Below are positions 6,782 through 16,361 of a stretch of DNA of 52,649 nt, piece by piece. This DNA comes from CAZLMW01 sp964560875 (lineage in GTDB: Bacteria; Myxococcota_A; UBA9042). The stretch lies in contig CAZLMW010000053.1 in assembly GCA_964560875.1 (NCBI GenBank), positions 1 to 52,649 on the forward strand. The letters are read 5' to 3'. The notes below the pieces were generated by a model. It saw only the letters and a list, made by a program, of their open reading frames with translations, did not search any database and was not told the origin of the DNA. The translations under genes were made by a program, and so were the position numbers. Every line of letters begins with the position of its first letter. Position 1 is the first letter of the stretch.

Positions 6782-8278
6782 CTGGTGATGATCGCTCTGC
6801 TGGCCGCTTCGGGGTGTGAGCAAAAGAAGCGGTCCCCCCGCGTGCAGTGGCGCACCTGCCAACTCGACAAGGTCTCGAGGTCGGCGCAGTGCACGACAAT
6901 CAAAGTCCCGATCGAACACCCAACCGAAGCCGCCACGGGCACACCCAACAACAGAACTGGCGAGCAGGGCGGCGCGTCCAAGGTTCGCCGGCAGTTGGAG
7001 ATTCACGTCGCTGTGGTCAAAGCGGTCGCAGCCGAAGCACGCCCCGATCCCCTCTATTTCATCGCCGGAGGCCCCGGTCAGGGGGCAAGCCGCGTCGCGT
7101 TTTCGGCGCTGCCAGCGCTCGGACGCATTCGGCGCCACCGCGACATTGTTTTCGTTGACGTGCGCGGGACTGGACGGTCGGGGCCGCTGGACTGCGAGCT
7201 GTTCGACTACGACAAACGCCTCGACGAGCTGTTTGCCGACGATTGGCCGGCTGACGACCTGCGCAAGTGCCTCGACAAACACGCGGGGACGCAGCTTCGG
7301 GCCTATCGCACGGCCGCAATCGTGGACGATCTTGACCTGGTCGCCAGTCGCCTGGGCCACGACAAAGTCAACGTCTATGGGATCTCGTACGGCACACGCG
7401 CCGCGCTCGCTTGGATGCAGCGTCATCCCGCTCGTATTCGCGCGGCGATCCTCGATGGTGTGGCGCCGCCCCAGATGACCTTGTTCACCACGTTCGCGCG
7501 CGATGCCCAGGACGCGTTCGACCGCCTCGCCGAAGACTGCAGCGCCAACGCCCCGTGCCGGGAGGCTTTCGGTGACGTCCAGGTCACCTTCAAGAAGCTG
7601 CTCGACGGCATCCCCGGCGGCGGAAAGAAGGTCCCGATCACGCATCCGCGCACCGGCCGCCCCGACACGGTGCACGTCACCAAGCTCGGCGTCGCCGCGG
7701 CCATTCGTGGCTTGCTCTACAGCGCGGATCTCCAGGCGCTCATCCCGCTGTCGATCGCTGACGCGGCTGCAGGGGACTTCACGCCGCTGGTCACCCAGAC
7801 TCTCACCCTGGGCGAGGGCGCCGCGAAGACGTCGAGCTTCGGGCTGCTGTTCACCATCACCTGTGCGGAGGACGTTCATCGTTTCACCGCGGCCGATCTC
7901 GCGCGCGAAGCTTCCGGCACATTCCTCGGCGCGGCCATCGCTGAGCAGATGCAGCGCGGTTGCGCAATCTGGTCCAAGGAAACGGACGAAACGACGTGGC
8001 GAAACTTCAAACCGATGCCGATACCAACGTTGCTGCTCTCCGGCCGCCTCGATCCCGTCACCCCGCCGCGTTGGGGCGAATTGGCTGCCAAGTCCCTGTC
8101 CGTGTCGCGCCATGTTGTCGTGCCAGGCGCCGCTCACGGCAGTCATTCGACCGGATGTGTACCGCGGCTGATGGGCGAGTTCCTCGAGAGGCCGGATCCG
8201 GCCGACCTCGACGCCAAATGCGCCCATGAATCGGTGCGCCCGCCCTTCTTCCTTCGCCGCACGGGGCCGCAACCGTGA
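6740..8278 (+). CDS. Lipoprotein alpha/beta-hydrolase, TAP-like/S33 peptidase family
   Basis: The catalytic set of an alpha/beta-hydrolase is visible: GGPGQG (oxyanion loop), DVRGTGRSG, the nucleophile elbow YGISYGT, SGRLDPVTP for the acid and GAAHGSH for the histidine. This pattern and the C-terminal TAP-like section match the tripeptidyl aminopeptidase/proline iminopeptidase group (Streptomyces SlpD/SlpE type). A hydrophobic stretch ends in the lipobox LAASGC, so it is probably an outer-membrane or periplasmic lipoprotein. The exact start is uncertain: in-frame GTGs at 6740, 6755, 6770 and 6785 and an ATG at 6788 fall in or next to a tandem repeat with no clear ribosome binding site. It overlaps the ABC gene by GTGA. 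Substrate unknown. Confidence 0.85.
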   Translation: MKCAPVKFAPVKFALVMIALLAASGCEQKKRSPRVQWRTCQLDKVSRSAQCTTIKVPIEHPTEAATGTPNNRTGEQGGASKVRRQLEIHVAVVKAVAAEARPDPLYFIAGGPGQGASRVAFSALPALGRIRRHRDIVFVDVRGTGRSGPLDCELFDYDKRLDELFADDWPADDLRKCLDKHAGTQLRAYRTAAIVDDLDLVASRLGHDKVNVYGISYGTRAALAWMQRHPARIRAAILDGVAPPQMTLFTTFARDAQDAFDRLAEDCSANAPCREAFGDVQVTFKKLLDGIPGGGKKVPITHPRTGRPDTVHVTKLGVAAAIRGLLYSADLQALIPLSIADAAAGDFTPLVTQTLTLGEGAAKTSSFGLLFTITCAEDVHRFTAADLAREASGTFLGAAIAEQMQRGCAIWSKETDETTWRNFKPMPIPTLLLSGRLDPVTPPRWGELAAKSLSVSRHVVVPGAAHGSHSTGCVPRLMGEFLERPDPADLDAKCAHESVRPPFFLRRTGPQP

Positions 8279-9048
8279 TTGAGCTCGCTGGCCTTTGCCG
8301 CCGATTTGGAGACGTCGTCGCCGTTGACGATGTTTCGCTGCGCTGCGAAGACGGCGAGGTCACTGGCTTGCTCGGACCCAATGGCGCCGGCAAGACGACG
8401 GTTTTGCGTCTGTTGGGGGGCCTTCTCACGCCGGACTCCGGACACGCTGCCGTGGATGGGCTTCGCATCGCCGACGGTCCTTTCGAAGCGCGCCGTGGCC
8501 TCGCCATGCTGCCGGACGCACGCGGGCTCTATCCGCGCCTCACGGCCCGCGAACACGTGGCGTACTTCGCCCGCCTTCACGGCGTCGACGACGCGACGAC
8601 CAACCTCCGCCTGGCACGCCTCGCGGCCGACATCGACATGAACGACTTGCTCGACCGTCGCGTGTCCGGCTTCTCCCAGGGCGAGCGCATGAAGGTGCTG
8701 CTGGCCCGCGCGCTTGTTCACGAGCCACGCAATGTCGTGCTCGACGAACCGACAAACGGCCTCGATGTCATGAGCCGCCGAGCCGTCCGCGAGCTCTTGT
8801 TGCGACTGCGAGACGAGGGACGTTGCGTGCTCCTGTCCAGCCACGTGATGCAAGAGATGGCCGCGCTCTGTGACCGTATCTATGTGATGGCGCGCGGCAC
8901 CATCGTCGCCGAGGGGACCCGCGAAGAGCTGCTTGACATGAGCGCAGCAACGGACCTCGAAGACGCGTTCGTCAAGCTGGTTTCCGGCCCGATCCCGACC
9001 GATGACGAGCCGCTCCCGCGCCATGACCCGGAGCCGCCCGCCCCATGA
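8275..9048 (+). CDS. ABC transporter ATP-binding protein (NatA/ABC-2 type)
   Basis: A 257-residue ATPase subunit. It has Walker A GPNGAGKTT, a signature region with SGFSQGERMKV (FSQGE in place of LSGGQ, as is common in NatA-like exporters), Walker B NVVLDEPTNGLD and a switch His in LLSSHVMQE. GTG start in a GTGA overlap with the hydrolase gene, and an ATGA overlap with the permease gene. The three genes therefore form one translationally coupled unit. The C-terminal 20 residues are Pro/acid-rich. The permease downstream should be its partner. Substrate not evident; sodium, drug or lipid export is possible in this family. Confidence 0.95.
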   Translation: MIELAGLCRRFGDVVAVDDVSLRCEDGEVTGLLGPNGAGKTTVLRLLGGLLTPDSGHAAVDGLRIADGPFEARRGLAMLPDARGLYPRLTAREHVAYFARLHGVDDATTNLRLARLAADIDMNDLLDRRVSGFSQGERMKVLLARALVHEPRNVVLDEPTNGLDVMSRRAVRELLLRLRDEGRCVLLSSHVMQEMAALCDRIYVMARGTIVAEGTREELLDMSAATDLEDAFVKLVSGPIPTDDEPLPRHDPEPPAP

Positions 9049-10217
9049 ACCCGCAGCTGCGCGCCGTCGTGAACAAGGAGCTGATCGACGCTTTCCGCGA
9101 TCGTCGGGCGCTTTTGAGCGCGCTGCTCTTTCCGTTGCTCGGTCCCGTCTTGCTCGCGGGGATGTTCGCTGGGATCGAGCACAGCATCGGCGGTGAGGAT
9201 CGCGTCAGCCTTCCGACCTCTGGTGCCGCAAACGCCCCCGGTCTTGTTCGCTTCCTGGACGAGCACGGGGTCGATGTCACGGCCGCTCCCGCCGACTCCG
9301 TCGCGGCGGTCAAATCCCGCGAGTCCGCGGTCGTGATGCACGTGCCCGCCAACTTCGCCCGCGACTTCGAAGCGGGCCGCCCCGCCCATGTGACGTTGGT
9401 GTTGGACCGCTCGCGCACCTCATCGAGCAGCAAACGACGTCGTGTCCGTCGGCTCATCAACGCGTACGGCGCCCGCATCGCCAGCTTTCGTCTCATGGCC
9501 CGCGGCGTGAGCCCCGATGTCGTCACCCCAATCGCTGTCGAAACAGTCGATCTGGCCACGCCCAAGGGTCACTCGGCCAATCTGCTTCACGTCGTGTCAC
9601 TGTTCGTCATCCTCGCGGTCTTCATCGGCAGCATGCAGGTCGCCATCGACACCACGGCAGGCGAGCGTGAACGCGGCTCACTCGAAGCCCTGCTGCTCAA
9701 TCCCGTGTCCCGCTTCACGCTTGTTGTCGGCAAATGGCTGGTCGCGCTCATCTTTGGGTCCGCGAGCGCCGCCATTACCCTCACGCTGACCGCGTTTGTG
9801 CTCCCCCAGGTGCCGCTTGAGAACATCGGCATCGCCTTTCGGATCGGCTGGTTCGAGGTTGGCATCATGTTCATCATTGTTCTGCCGTTAGCCCCCTTCG
9901 CCGCGTCGTTGCAGCTCGTAGGCGCCACGTTCGCCCGCAGCTTCAAGGAGGCCCAAACCTACCTCTCACTGCTCCTCTTCGTGCCCATGCTCCCCGGCTT
10001 CGCGGCCCAGGTGCTCGGCTTTTCCACCAAATGGTGGATGATCCCGATCCCGGCGTTGGGCCAGCAAGCGCTCATGGGTGACCTGTTGCGTGGCGACGAC
10101 GTTCCCTTTGGTTTGCTGCTCCTCGCGGCCGCGTCGTCGGTCTTACTCGCCCTCCTCCTGCTCCGACTCTGCGCCCGGTTGTTCGAGCGCGAGGGCATTA
10201 TCTTCGCCGGCCAATAG
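9045..10217 (+). CDS. ABC-2 type permease (NatB-like)
   Basis: A 390-residue membrane protein with the ABC-2 layout. An N-terminal helix (LLSALLFPLLGPVLLAGMFAG) is followed by a periplasmic domain of about 130 residues, then a group of five C-terminal helices (for example LLHVVSLFVILAVFIGSMQVA, placed near residue 185). The segment ERERGSLEALLLNPVSR, typical of NatB-like permeases, precedes the membrane bundle. ATGA overlap with the ATPase gene makes co-translation likely. Two copies would pair with two ATPases. Function is inferred from the family. Confidence 0.9.
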   Translation: MNPQLRAVVNKELIDAFRDRRALLSALLFPLLGPVLLAGMFAGIEHSIGGEDRVSLPTSGAANAPGLVRFLDEHGVDVTAAPADSVAAVKSRESAVVMHVPANFARDFEAGRPAHVTLVLDRSRTSSSSKRRRVRRLINAYGARIASFRLMARGVSPDVVTPIAVETVDLATPKGHSANLLHVVSLFVILAVFIGSMQVAIDTTAGERERGSLEALLLNPVSRFTLVVGKWLVALIFGSASAAITLTLTAFVLPQVPLENIGIAFRIGWFEVGIMFIIVLPLAPFAASLQLVGATFARSFKEAQTYLSLLLFVPMLPGFAAQVLGFSTKWWMIPIPALGQQALMGDLLRGDDVPFGLLLLAAASSVLLALLLLRLCARLFEREGIIFAGQ

Positions 10218-10235
10218 GCGACAACCGTCCCCCCG

Positions 10236-12098
10236 ATGCTTGATCCCGCCCGCGACCGCCAACTCAGCCGTGTGTTGCTGGCCGCCGTCGTCGTCCTGTC
10301 GGTCGCGTTGTCCGTTTTCCAAATCAACAACGACGACGCGGGCTTTCACACCGCTACCGGCCGCTGGATCCGCGCGACCGGAGAGGTCCCGCTCACCAAC
10401 CCGTTCAGCTACGCCGAAGACGGACATGTTTGGACCCAGCACCAGTGGCTGCCTGCCGTCGCGATCTCGTCGGTCGTCGATGCGTTCGGCGCCAAGGGCC
10501 TCATCATCGCCAAAGCCGCATTCGTCGGCTTCATGGTCGGATTGATCGCGTTGTTCATCGCCGGACAGGGCCTGCCGGCACCGTGGGGGGCCGCGCCGCT
10601 TATCATCTTCGTCAACGCCGGCGCGTTTCGTTTCAAAGAGCGGCCGCTGCTCGTCTCCGTCCTGGTGCTCGCTTTGGTGGTTGGACTGCTCAGCAGATGG
10701 CGGGCCGGCGGGTTCCGAAATCGGCGCCTGGCCGTCGTCGCCGCGCTGCTTCCCGTCCTATGCATTCACCTGCACGCTGGCGGTATATACGCGATGTTGG
10801 TCTGGTTTGCCCTTGCGGCGGCTGTGGTCGCCAAGCGCCTATCGCCGCTGTTTCGCGGCACTGATGAGGCGCCTCCCGACGACAAGACCGTCGTGCTCGT
10901 CGTAGCCCTGCTGTTTGGTGTCGTGGCGCTTTCGGCGGCGTCGCTTGCCCTTTTCGCGCCGAGCGGAATCGACGTATTGCTCCTGCCATTCTCGTTCGGC
11001 TCGCACGGCTACTGGAACGCCCATCTCGCGGAGTTTCGGCCCTTGAAGCTGGTCGCGTGGGCCCACATGCAGTGGTACGCCGTGGCCCTGGTCGGCGTCG
11101 GCGCGATCGTGGGACTTGTGCGACGTCGCCTCTTCGAAGCGTTTGTGCTGCTGGGTTTCGGCTACCTGGGCGTGCGCCACCAGCGTCTTGTCCTGCCGAT
11201 GGCGATGGCGGCCGCGCCGGCGTTTGCAGCCATCCTCTCGGACGCGCGCATCAAGACCTGGCTGGCCGGGCGCACCCCGCGACTCGCAGCCGCCACCGTG
11301 GCCCTCCTCGTGGCGTCCATCGGGTACGCCGATCACGCTGCATGGCATCGAATGGGCCTGGGAATCGATGGCTTCGACCACCGCCGCCACCCGATCGAGC
11401 TGTTTGAAAAAGCCGCCCCCTTGCCCGGTGAGACCTTCATCAGCGACGGCCTGTCGGGCGTGTGGCTTTGGCGCAACTTCCGCGGACTGCCGCCGGCGGG
11501 CGCGACCAACGGTGTCGACCAGCGACGCGTGCTCGTTCACAACTGCCTCGAATGCTACGAGGAGAGCACCTACATCGATGTGTACCAGCGGATCCGCTAC
11601 GGCCAACCGGGCTGGAAGGACGAGGTCTCTCGACTGGGAATCCGGTCGTTCTTCATCAAGCACACGAGCGCCGGCGAGCGTCGCTTCCAGGCCGGAAGAC
11701 CCAACATCCGTCAGCACCTGTTCGCCGATCCCGACTGGCTGCTGGTCGACTTCGATGACGTCGCCGCGCTCTGGATCCATCGGGCCGCGACTTCGACCGA
11801 CGCATCGTATCTCGCCGACTTTCCGGTCGATCCGGACACCGGCTTTTCGCGCCGCACCGCGCCGTGGCCCGAGGTCGCCAGCGCACTGAATTCGCACGCT
11901 GACAGCCACCCCAAAACGACACGTTCGCTGGTCATCTTGGCCCACCGCGCCGCCTCCGTCGGCGACAGAAAGACCCTCGCATACGCCGTCGACGAGGCCG
12001 TCAAGCGGGGGGCGAGCGATCGCGTGGTCGCCGAGCTGATGGGCGTGATGAAGCGATTCGTGGCGGGCGCGAGAAGACCTGCCGCACCGCCAAAATAG
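10236..12098 (+). CDS. Polytopic membrane protein, GT-C glycosyltransferase-like
   Basis: A 620-residue protein with about nine to ten hydrophobic helices in residues 10-375 and a soluble C-terminal part. After the first helix comes a loop with NNDDAGFHTATGRWI...WTQHQWL, whose acidic and His/Trp residues resemble the first periplasmic loop of GT-C glycosyltransferases (polyprenol-phosphate sugar donors). The soluble part has a Cys pair in HNCLECYEE. It follows the exporter permease by 18 nt and probably belongs to the same transcript, then meets the next gene convergently. The GT-C suggestion is an inference from layout, and the donor and acceptor are unknown. Confidence 0.6.
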   Translation: MLDPARDRQLSRVLLAAVVVLSVALSVFQINNDDAGFHTATGRWIRATGEVPLTNPFSYAEDGHVWTQHQWLPAVAISSVVDAFGAKGLIIAKAAFVGFMVGLIALFIAGQGLPAPWGAAPLIIFVNAGAFRFKERPLLVSVLVLALVVGLLSRWRAGGFRNRRLAVVAALLPVLCIHLHAGGIYAMLVWFALAAAVVAKRLSPLFRGTDEAPPDDKTVVLVVALLFGVVALSAASLALFAPSGIDVLLLPFSFGSHGYWNAHLAEFRPLKLVAWAHMQWYAVALVGVGAIVGLVRRRLFEAFVLLGFGYLGVRHQRLVLPMAMAAAPAFAAILSDARIKTWLAGRTPRLAAATVALLVASIGYADHAAWHRMGLGIDGFDHRRHPIELFEKAAPLPGETFISDGLSGVWLWRNFRGLPPAGATNGVDQRRVLVHNCLECYEESTYIDVYQRIRYGQPGWKDEVSRLGIRSFFIKHTSAGERRFQAGRPNIRQHLFADPDWLLVDFDDVAALWIHRAATSTDASYLADFPVDPDTGFSRRTAPWPEVASALNSHADSHPKTTRSLVILAHRAASVGDRKTLAYAVDEAVKRGASDRVVAELMGVMKRFVAGARRPAAPPK

Positions 12099-12134
12099 AA
12101 CGCCACAATCCGCGGTGGATCCCTGTAATTCAAG

Positions 12135-13388
12135 CTAGTTCGGCTTCTTCATGCCCCAGACGCCACCCTTCGCCCCGGCGGCCCCGCGACACAGCCAGAA
12201 CACCGACTCGCCATCGACGGCCAGGTCCCATGGTTGCGGCAACTTGGCGGCGATCTTCTCGGGTTCACCGCCACCTTTGCCGAGCCGGAACAGTCCACCG
12301 TCCGAGAAGCTTTCGCCCGCGGTTCCGCGCGACACCCACCAGATGTGTTTATCGTCCACGGCGATCGCCATCGGCACGTCCTGCCCATCGGCGAGCACGA
12401 CCGGGATTCCGCCACCGCCCGGCGCGCGCATGATGGTTCCGCCCTTGACGTTGGCCGCGATGCCGTCCTCGTTGGTCCAGTAGAGGAAGTCTTCATTAAA
12501 CGCCAACGACAGCGCCCCTGTCTTGGTGTGCACCAGGGCTTTGGGCGTGCCGCTTCCGTCCTTGGCCACGCGCCAAACCGCGGGACCCTGCCGCGTGGTC
12601 CAGTAAACCCAATCGCCTTCGGCCACGATGCCGGTCGGCTCCTTTTGGTATTGCGCCAGGTCGGTAACTTCGGCCTCTTTCGGGTCGAGCTTGCGGATAA
12701 GACCGGTGTAGGTCGGCCCCTGCGTCGTTCCGGTTGTGAAGTACGCCGCGCCGTCGTCGGCGGTCATGTTGCGGATCATCTGGACCGACATCATCGGTTT
12801 GACAGTCGCAGCCGTGCCGCTCGGGCTGCCGTCCAGCGGGATCTTGCGGATGTAGTACAGCTTCTTGCCGCGCGCCCCAAAGAGCACCGTGTCCTTCAGC
12901 ACGGTGAGGTCCCACGGCAAGTTACCGCCCGGCTCTTTGCCGAGCTCCTTGGCGCCGCCCTTCTTGCCGAGCTGCCACACGCTCTTGGCGTTCGCGTTGG
13001 TCCAGTAGACGTTGTCCTTGTCGGTCGCCATGTAGAGCGCACCGTCGGATTCGACCAGCTTGTGCGGTTTGTCGGTCAGCGCGGGCGTCGATGTGCCACC
13101 AGCGTCCCCGACCGATCCGCCCGCGTCGGCTCGCCCGCCCGATGACGAACTCGACGACCCGCCCGAGGAGCTCCCCGACGTGCCGCTCGACGAGCCACCG
13201 CTCGAAGACGTGCCAACAGACGTCGCGTCATCCACGGAAACGCCGCTGTTTGGCCCGGACGCGAGCTCGTCTTCGCACCCGGACAAAGCGCCAGCAGCGA
13301 GCCCCATCGAAGCCGCGATGACCACGAAACCCACCCACCGCGGGGCTGATCCGTCGCCGGGCATTCGATCGAAACAAGGACGCATCAT
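12135..13388 (-). CDS. Lipoprotein with Ser/Gly linker and beta-propeller-like domain
   Basis: The start is the first of two ATGs 7 nt after the upstream gene's stop. The signal peptide ends at the lipobox AGALSGC. A linker of Ser/Gly runs (about residues 50-95) separates the anchor from a domain of about 300 residues. This has repeated short motifs such as DNVYWTNANAK, DWVYWTTRQG, FLYWTNEDG, HIWWVSRG and SVFWLCRG. Such VYW repeats are typical of six-bladed beta-propellers. Likely surface-exposed and structural or ligand-binding; no catalytic motif seen. Adjacent to and probably co-transcribed with the next lipoprotein gene (13396). Confidence 0.75.
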   Translation of the reverse strand: MMRPCFDRMPGDGSAPRWVGFVVIAASMGLAAGALSGCEDELASGPNSGVSVDDATSVGTSSSGGSSSGTSGSSSGGSSSSSSGGRADAGGSVGDAGGTSTPALTDKPHKLVESDGALYMATDKDNVYWTNANAKSVWQLGKKGGAKELGKEPGGNLPWDLTVLKDTVLFGARGKKLYYIRKIPLDGSPSGTAATVKPMMSVQMIRNMTADDGAAYFTTGTTQGPTYTGLIRKLDPKEAEVTDLAQYQKEPTGIVAEGDWVYWTTRQGPAVWRVAKDGSGTPKALVHTKTGALSLAFNEDFLYWTNEDGIAANVKGGTIMRAPGGGGIPVVLADGQDVPMAIAVDDKHIWWVSRGTAGESFSDGGLFRLGKGGGEPEKIAAKLPQPWDLAVDGESVFWLCRGAAGAKGGVWGMKKPN

Positions 13389-13395
13389 CGGCCCG

Positions 13396-14358
13396 CTATT
13401 TCGCCCAGCACGCGTAGTTGTGGTGCCAGATCCAGTTGGGTTTGCCGTCGGCGTCGTCATCGAACCCGACCGTGAGCAGGTTGCCGGGTGTGTCCCAGGT
13501 CCGCGTCTGGATCTCGTTGGGCTGATCGTCGGCGTCTTCATCGATCTCGGTCTTCACCAGCCGGCCCTTGGCGTCGTACGAGTGCTTGATCGTCTTGTCG
13601 GGCAAGCTTGCGGTCGATGTGTAGATATCCCGTTTGATCACGTTGCCGTTGTCGTCGAGCGAATCCACGATGACCTTGTCCGGCTCGCTGTTGCCTTCGG
13701 TCTGGTGCTCTTCGGTGCGTTGTTTGTTGCCCGGCTTCCAGATGACGTAGCTCTTGCCCTTGGTGGTGCCGGTGACCTTTCCGTCGTCGTCGGTCTCGTC
13801 CAACTCCCACAGGCAGATGTGCGCGCTCAATTTGCCGCCGGGGTTATTGTATTCGACGGTGCACGTGGCGCGGGTCCAGCCGGTCTTGTTGCCGACCTTT
13901 TTCGCGAGCCGCCCCTTCGCGTCGTACTCGTAGGCCCATTCGAAGTTCGGCTCGTCCGACGACGTCTCGAATTTCTCCTTGAGCAGCTTGTCGTTGCCGC
14001 CGTACGTCCACTCGTGCGTCCAGCGCGTGGCGTTGACAGATTCGGCGAAATCCGCCGTCTTTTCGAGCACGAGGCGCTTCTTGCTGTCCCAGGTGCGGGT
14101 GACATAGCCCTTGTGGAGCTTGCCTTTGCTGTCGGTGAAGTCGGTCGTGCAAGGACCGGGGTGTTTGACCGTCTCTTCGGGCTGCTTGGTCTCGGTGCCG
14201 CCGCCGTCGACGCCGTCCTTCTTATCGTCGCTTGTGTCGTCGCCGCCACAACCCTGGGCGGCGAGGCACACAGCGAGTAGCGCGATCGTAACAACGCGCG
14301 CGGACTCGGGCGCGGTCGCTCGCCGTGAAACCGGGCTGCGGGGGGCAAATGTCATCAT
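13396..14358 (-). CDS. Lipoprotein with YD/RHS-like repeats
   Basis: A 320-residue protein. The signal peptide is VVTIALLAVCLAAQGC with the lipobox ending in Cys, followed by an acidic linker (GGDDTSDDKKDGVD). The rest shows YD-type repeats such as YEYDAKGRLAKKVG and HSYDAKGRLVKTEI, together with RTWDTPGNLLTV and RTWDSKKRLVLE. YD repeats form beta-shells in RHS and teneurin proteins; here they are few, with no toxin-like C-terminus. The start is one of two adjacent ATGs; no strong ribosome binding site is visible. It is divergent from adenosine deaminase and upstream of the propeller lipoprotein. Confidence 0.7.
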   Translation of the reverse strand: MMTFAPRSPVSRRATAPESARVVTIALLAVCLAAQGCGGDDTSDDKKDGVDGGGTETKQPEETVKHPGPCTTDFTDSKGKLHKGYVTRTWDSKKRLVLEKTADFAESVNATRWTHEWTYGGNDKLLKEKFETSSDEPNFEWAYEYDAKGRLAKKVGNKTGWTRATCTVEYNNPGGKLSAHICLWELDETDDDGKVTGTTKGKSYVIWKPGNKQRTEEHQTEGNSEPDKVIVDSLDDNGNVIKRDIYTSTASLPDKTIKHSYDAKGRLVKTEIDEDADDQPNEIQTRTWDTPGNLLTVGFDDDADGKPNWIWHHNYACWAK

Positions 14359-14489
14359 GGCGTCGTCCAAACGGGCTCGAGGCGCCGCATCATGCCGCAT
14401 TCGGCGCGCTGTTGTCAGGGGTCTGTGAGCCTCGGGCTGTACCACCCGCGTGGGAGGCTGTAGCCTTCGCCGCCATCCTGGAGCTGCCG

Positions 14490-15791
14490 ATGGCCACGAC
14501 CCCGAGCAAGACCCCGCCGACGCCCGCCGACACCACAACGTCAAGCGGCGCTTTCAACCCCGCCGACGCCCCCGTCTCGCGCGAGATGTTGCTGGCGTTG
14601 CCCAAGACCGATCTGCACGTCCATCTCGACGGGTCGATCCGCATCCCGACGTTGATCGACCTGGCCCGCGAATACAACGTCAAGCTGCCGAGCTACACCG
14701 AAGACGGCCTGCGCGAGCTCGTCTTCAAGGACCGCTACAACAGCCTCTCGGAGTACCTGCATGGGTTCTCCTACACCTGCAAAGTCCTGCAGTCCGAACT
14801 CGCGCTCGAACGCGCCGCCTACGAGCTCTGCCTCGACAACCAGGGCGAGGGCGTTCGCTACCTCGAGGTGCGTTTCGCCCCGCAGCTGCACGTTCACGGG
14901 CACATGAACACGATCATGGTGCTCAAGGCCGTCAACCGCGGCATGCGGCGCGCCAAGGAAGAGTTTAATCGGCGCGCGGAGATCGTCGACGGCACCGAGC
15001 CGCGCTTCGAGTACGGAATCATCGTCAGCGCGATGCGCAAGTTCACCGACGGATTCAGCGAGTATTTTGGCAACTTCGTCCGCGTCCACCGGCACAGCGA
15101 CCCGACCGCGCTTTACCCGATGGCCTCTTTCGAGCTCGTGCAGGCCGCGGTTCAAGCGCGCGACCGCTACGGTCTCCCCGTCGTTGGCTTCGATCTCGCA
15201 GGCGAAGAGGCCGGCTACCCCGCTGGCATCCACAAGAAGGCGTTCGGCTACGCGCAGAAGAACTTTCTCAAGAAGACGGTGCACGCCGGCGAAGCATATG
15301 GCCCTGAGAGCATCTTCCAGGCCGTCACCGAGCTGTACGCCGACCGCATCGGTCATGGCTACTACCTGCTGGAGGCCGACGAGATCCGCGACCCCTCGAT
15401 CGAAGATAAGGACGCCTATGTGCGTGCGCTCGGCGAGTACATCTCGGACCGTCGCATCACCCTCGAGGTCTGCCTGACGTCCAACTTGCAGACCAACCCG
15501 AAGATGCAGTCGCTCAAGGACCACAACCTGCGCAAGCTCCGCGATCAACGCGTGTCGGTCACGCTCTGCACCGACAACCGGACCGTCAGCAACACCACCG
15601 TCACCGACGAGTACTGGCACTCGGTCACCGAGCTCGGCATGGGGGTCAAGGACCTGAAGTCGATGATCATCTACGGCTTCAAGCGTTCGTTCTTCGCCGG
15701 CGGCTACCTCGAAAAGCGTGCCTACGTTCGGCAGGTCGTCGACTACTACGAGGCGATCGAGCGCAAATTCCTCGGCGACTCCGCGGTCTGA
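14490..15791 (+). CDS. Adenosine deaminase family protein
   Basis: A 433-residue protein converting adenosine to inosine by family assignment. Zinc and catalytic motifs are in order: DLHVHLDGS (His 43 and 45), GFDLAGEE, TVHAGEAYGPES (His 265), DRIGHG (His 289) and CTDNRTVSN (Asp 362). The second Asp of the common TDD is Asn here; I recall TDNR as a feature of the actinobacterial-type subfamily, so it is probably still active. The ATG at 14490 has GGAG 8 nt upstream. Longer than Escherichia coli Add (about 330 aa), with a Thr/Pro-rich extension of 30 residues at the N-terminus and extra C-terminal helices. Cytoplasmic; purine salvage. Confidence 0.93.
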   Translation: MATTPSKTPPTPADTTTSSGAFNPADAPVSREMLLALPKTDLHVHLDGSIRIPTLIDLAREYNVKLPSYTEDGLRELVFKDRYNSLSEYLHGFSYTCKVLQSELALERAAYELCLDNQGEGVRYLEVRFAPQLHVHGHMNTIMVLKAVNRGMRRAKEEFNRRAEIVDGTEPRFEYGIIVSAMRKFTDGFSEYFGNFVRVHRHSDPTALYPMASFELVQAAVQARDRYGLPVVGFDLAGEEAGYPAGIHKKAFGYAQKNFLKKTVHAGEAYGPESIFQAVTELYADRIGHGYYLLEADEIRDPSIEDKDAYVRALGEYISDRRITLEVCLTSNLQTNPKMQSLKDHNLRKLRDQRVSVTLCTDNRTVSNTTVTDEYWHSVTELGMGVKDLKSMIIYGFKRSFFAGGYLEKRAYVRQVVDYYEAIERKFLGDSAV

Positions 15792-15821
15792 AGCGGTCGC
15801 TCGCAGCCACCAACACGACAC

Positions 15822-16361
15822 ATGTCCGTCTGGGTCTTCGGCTACGGGTCGCTGGTGTGGCGGCCTGCGTTTCCATTTCTTGAGCGCGTGCCAGCCCGTT
15901 TGCGTGGATGGCAACGGCGGTTTTGGCAGCACTCTCCCGATCACCGTGGCACGCCTGCCCTTCCCGGTCGCGTGGTGACGCTGCTCGCCCGGCCGGAAGC
16001 CGACGTAATCGGCGTCGCCTTTCGCATCGCAACCGACGTCGCTGAGGCGGTGTTGCCGGCGCTGGATCATCGTGAGAAGGCCGGTTACGAGCGGCACATG
16101 GTCGTGCTGAACGCGCTGGGCGACGGCCGCACGATCGACGCCATGGTCTACGTCGCGGGTCCCCAAAACGGCGACTACGCGGGCCCAGCAACGATCGCAG
16201 AGATCGCCGACCGGGTTGTCACGGCTCACGGTCCAAGCGGCGCCAATACCGAATACGTCTTGCGGCTTGATGAGGCGCTCGAGGCGCTTGGCCAGCCGGA
16301 TGACCACGTACGAGCCATTGCGGGCGCCGTTCGCGATCGCGTCGCTACATCACGGCAATAG
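15822..16361 (+). CDS. ChaC-like gamma-glutamylcyclotransferase
   Basis: A 179-residue protein with the cyclotransferase motif FGYGSLVWRPAF at the N-terminus, then RRFWQHSPDHRGTP and PGRVVTLL, and LDHREKAGYER, whose Glu is the expected catalytic residue. This matches the ChaC family, which cleaves glutathione to oxoproline and Cys-Gly. No signal peptide, so cytoplasmic. It lies 30 nt downstream of the adenosine deaminase gene and probably shares its transcript. Its 3' end overlaps that of the convergent receiver gene by 12 nt. Confidence 0.9.
   Translation: MSVWVFGYGSLVWRPAFPFLERVPARLRGWQRRFWQHSPDHRGTPALPGRVVTLLARPEADVIGVAFRIATDVAEAVLPALDHREKAGYERHMVVLNALGDGRTIDAMVYVAGPQNGDYAGPATIAEIADRVVTAHGPSGANTEYVLRLDEALEALGQPDDHVRAIAGAVRDRVATSRQ

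Noticed and set aside
6704..8272. Minus-strand open frame of 522 codons
   Set aside because: Antisense of the TAP-like hydrolase, which carries the catalytic motifs.
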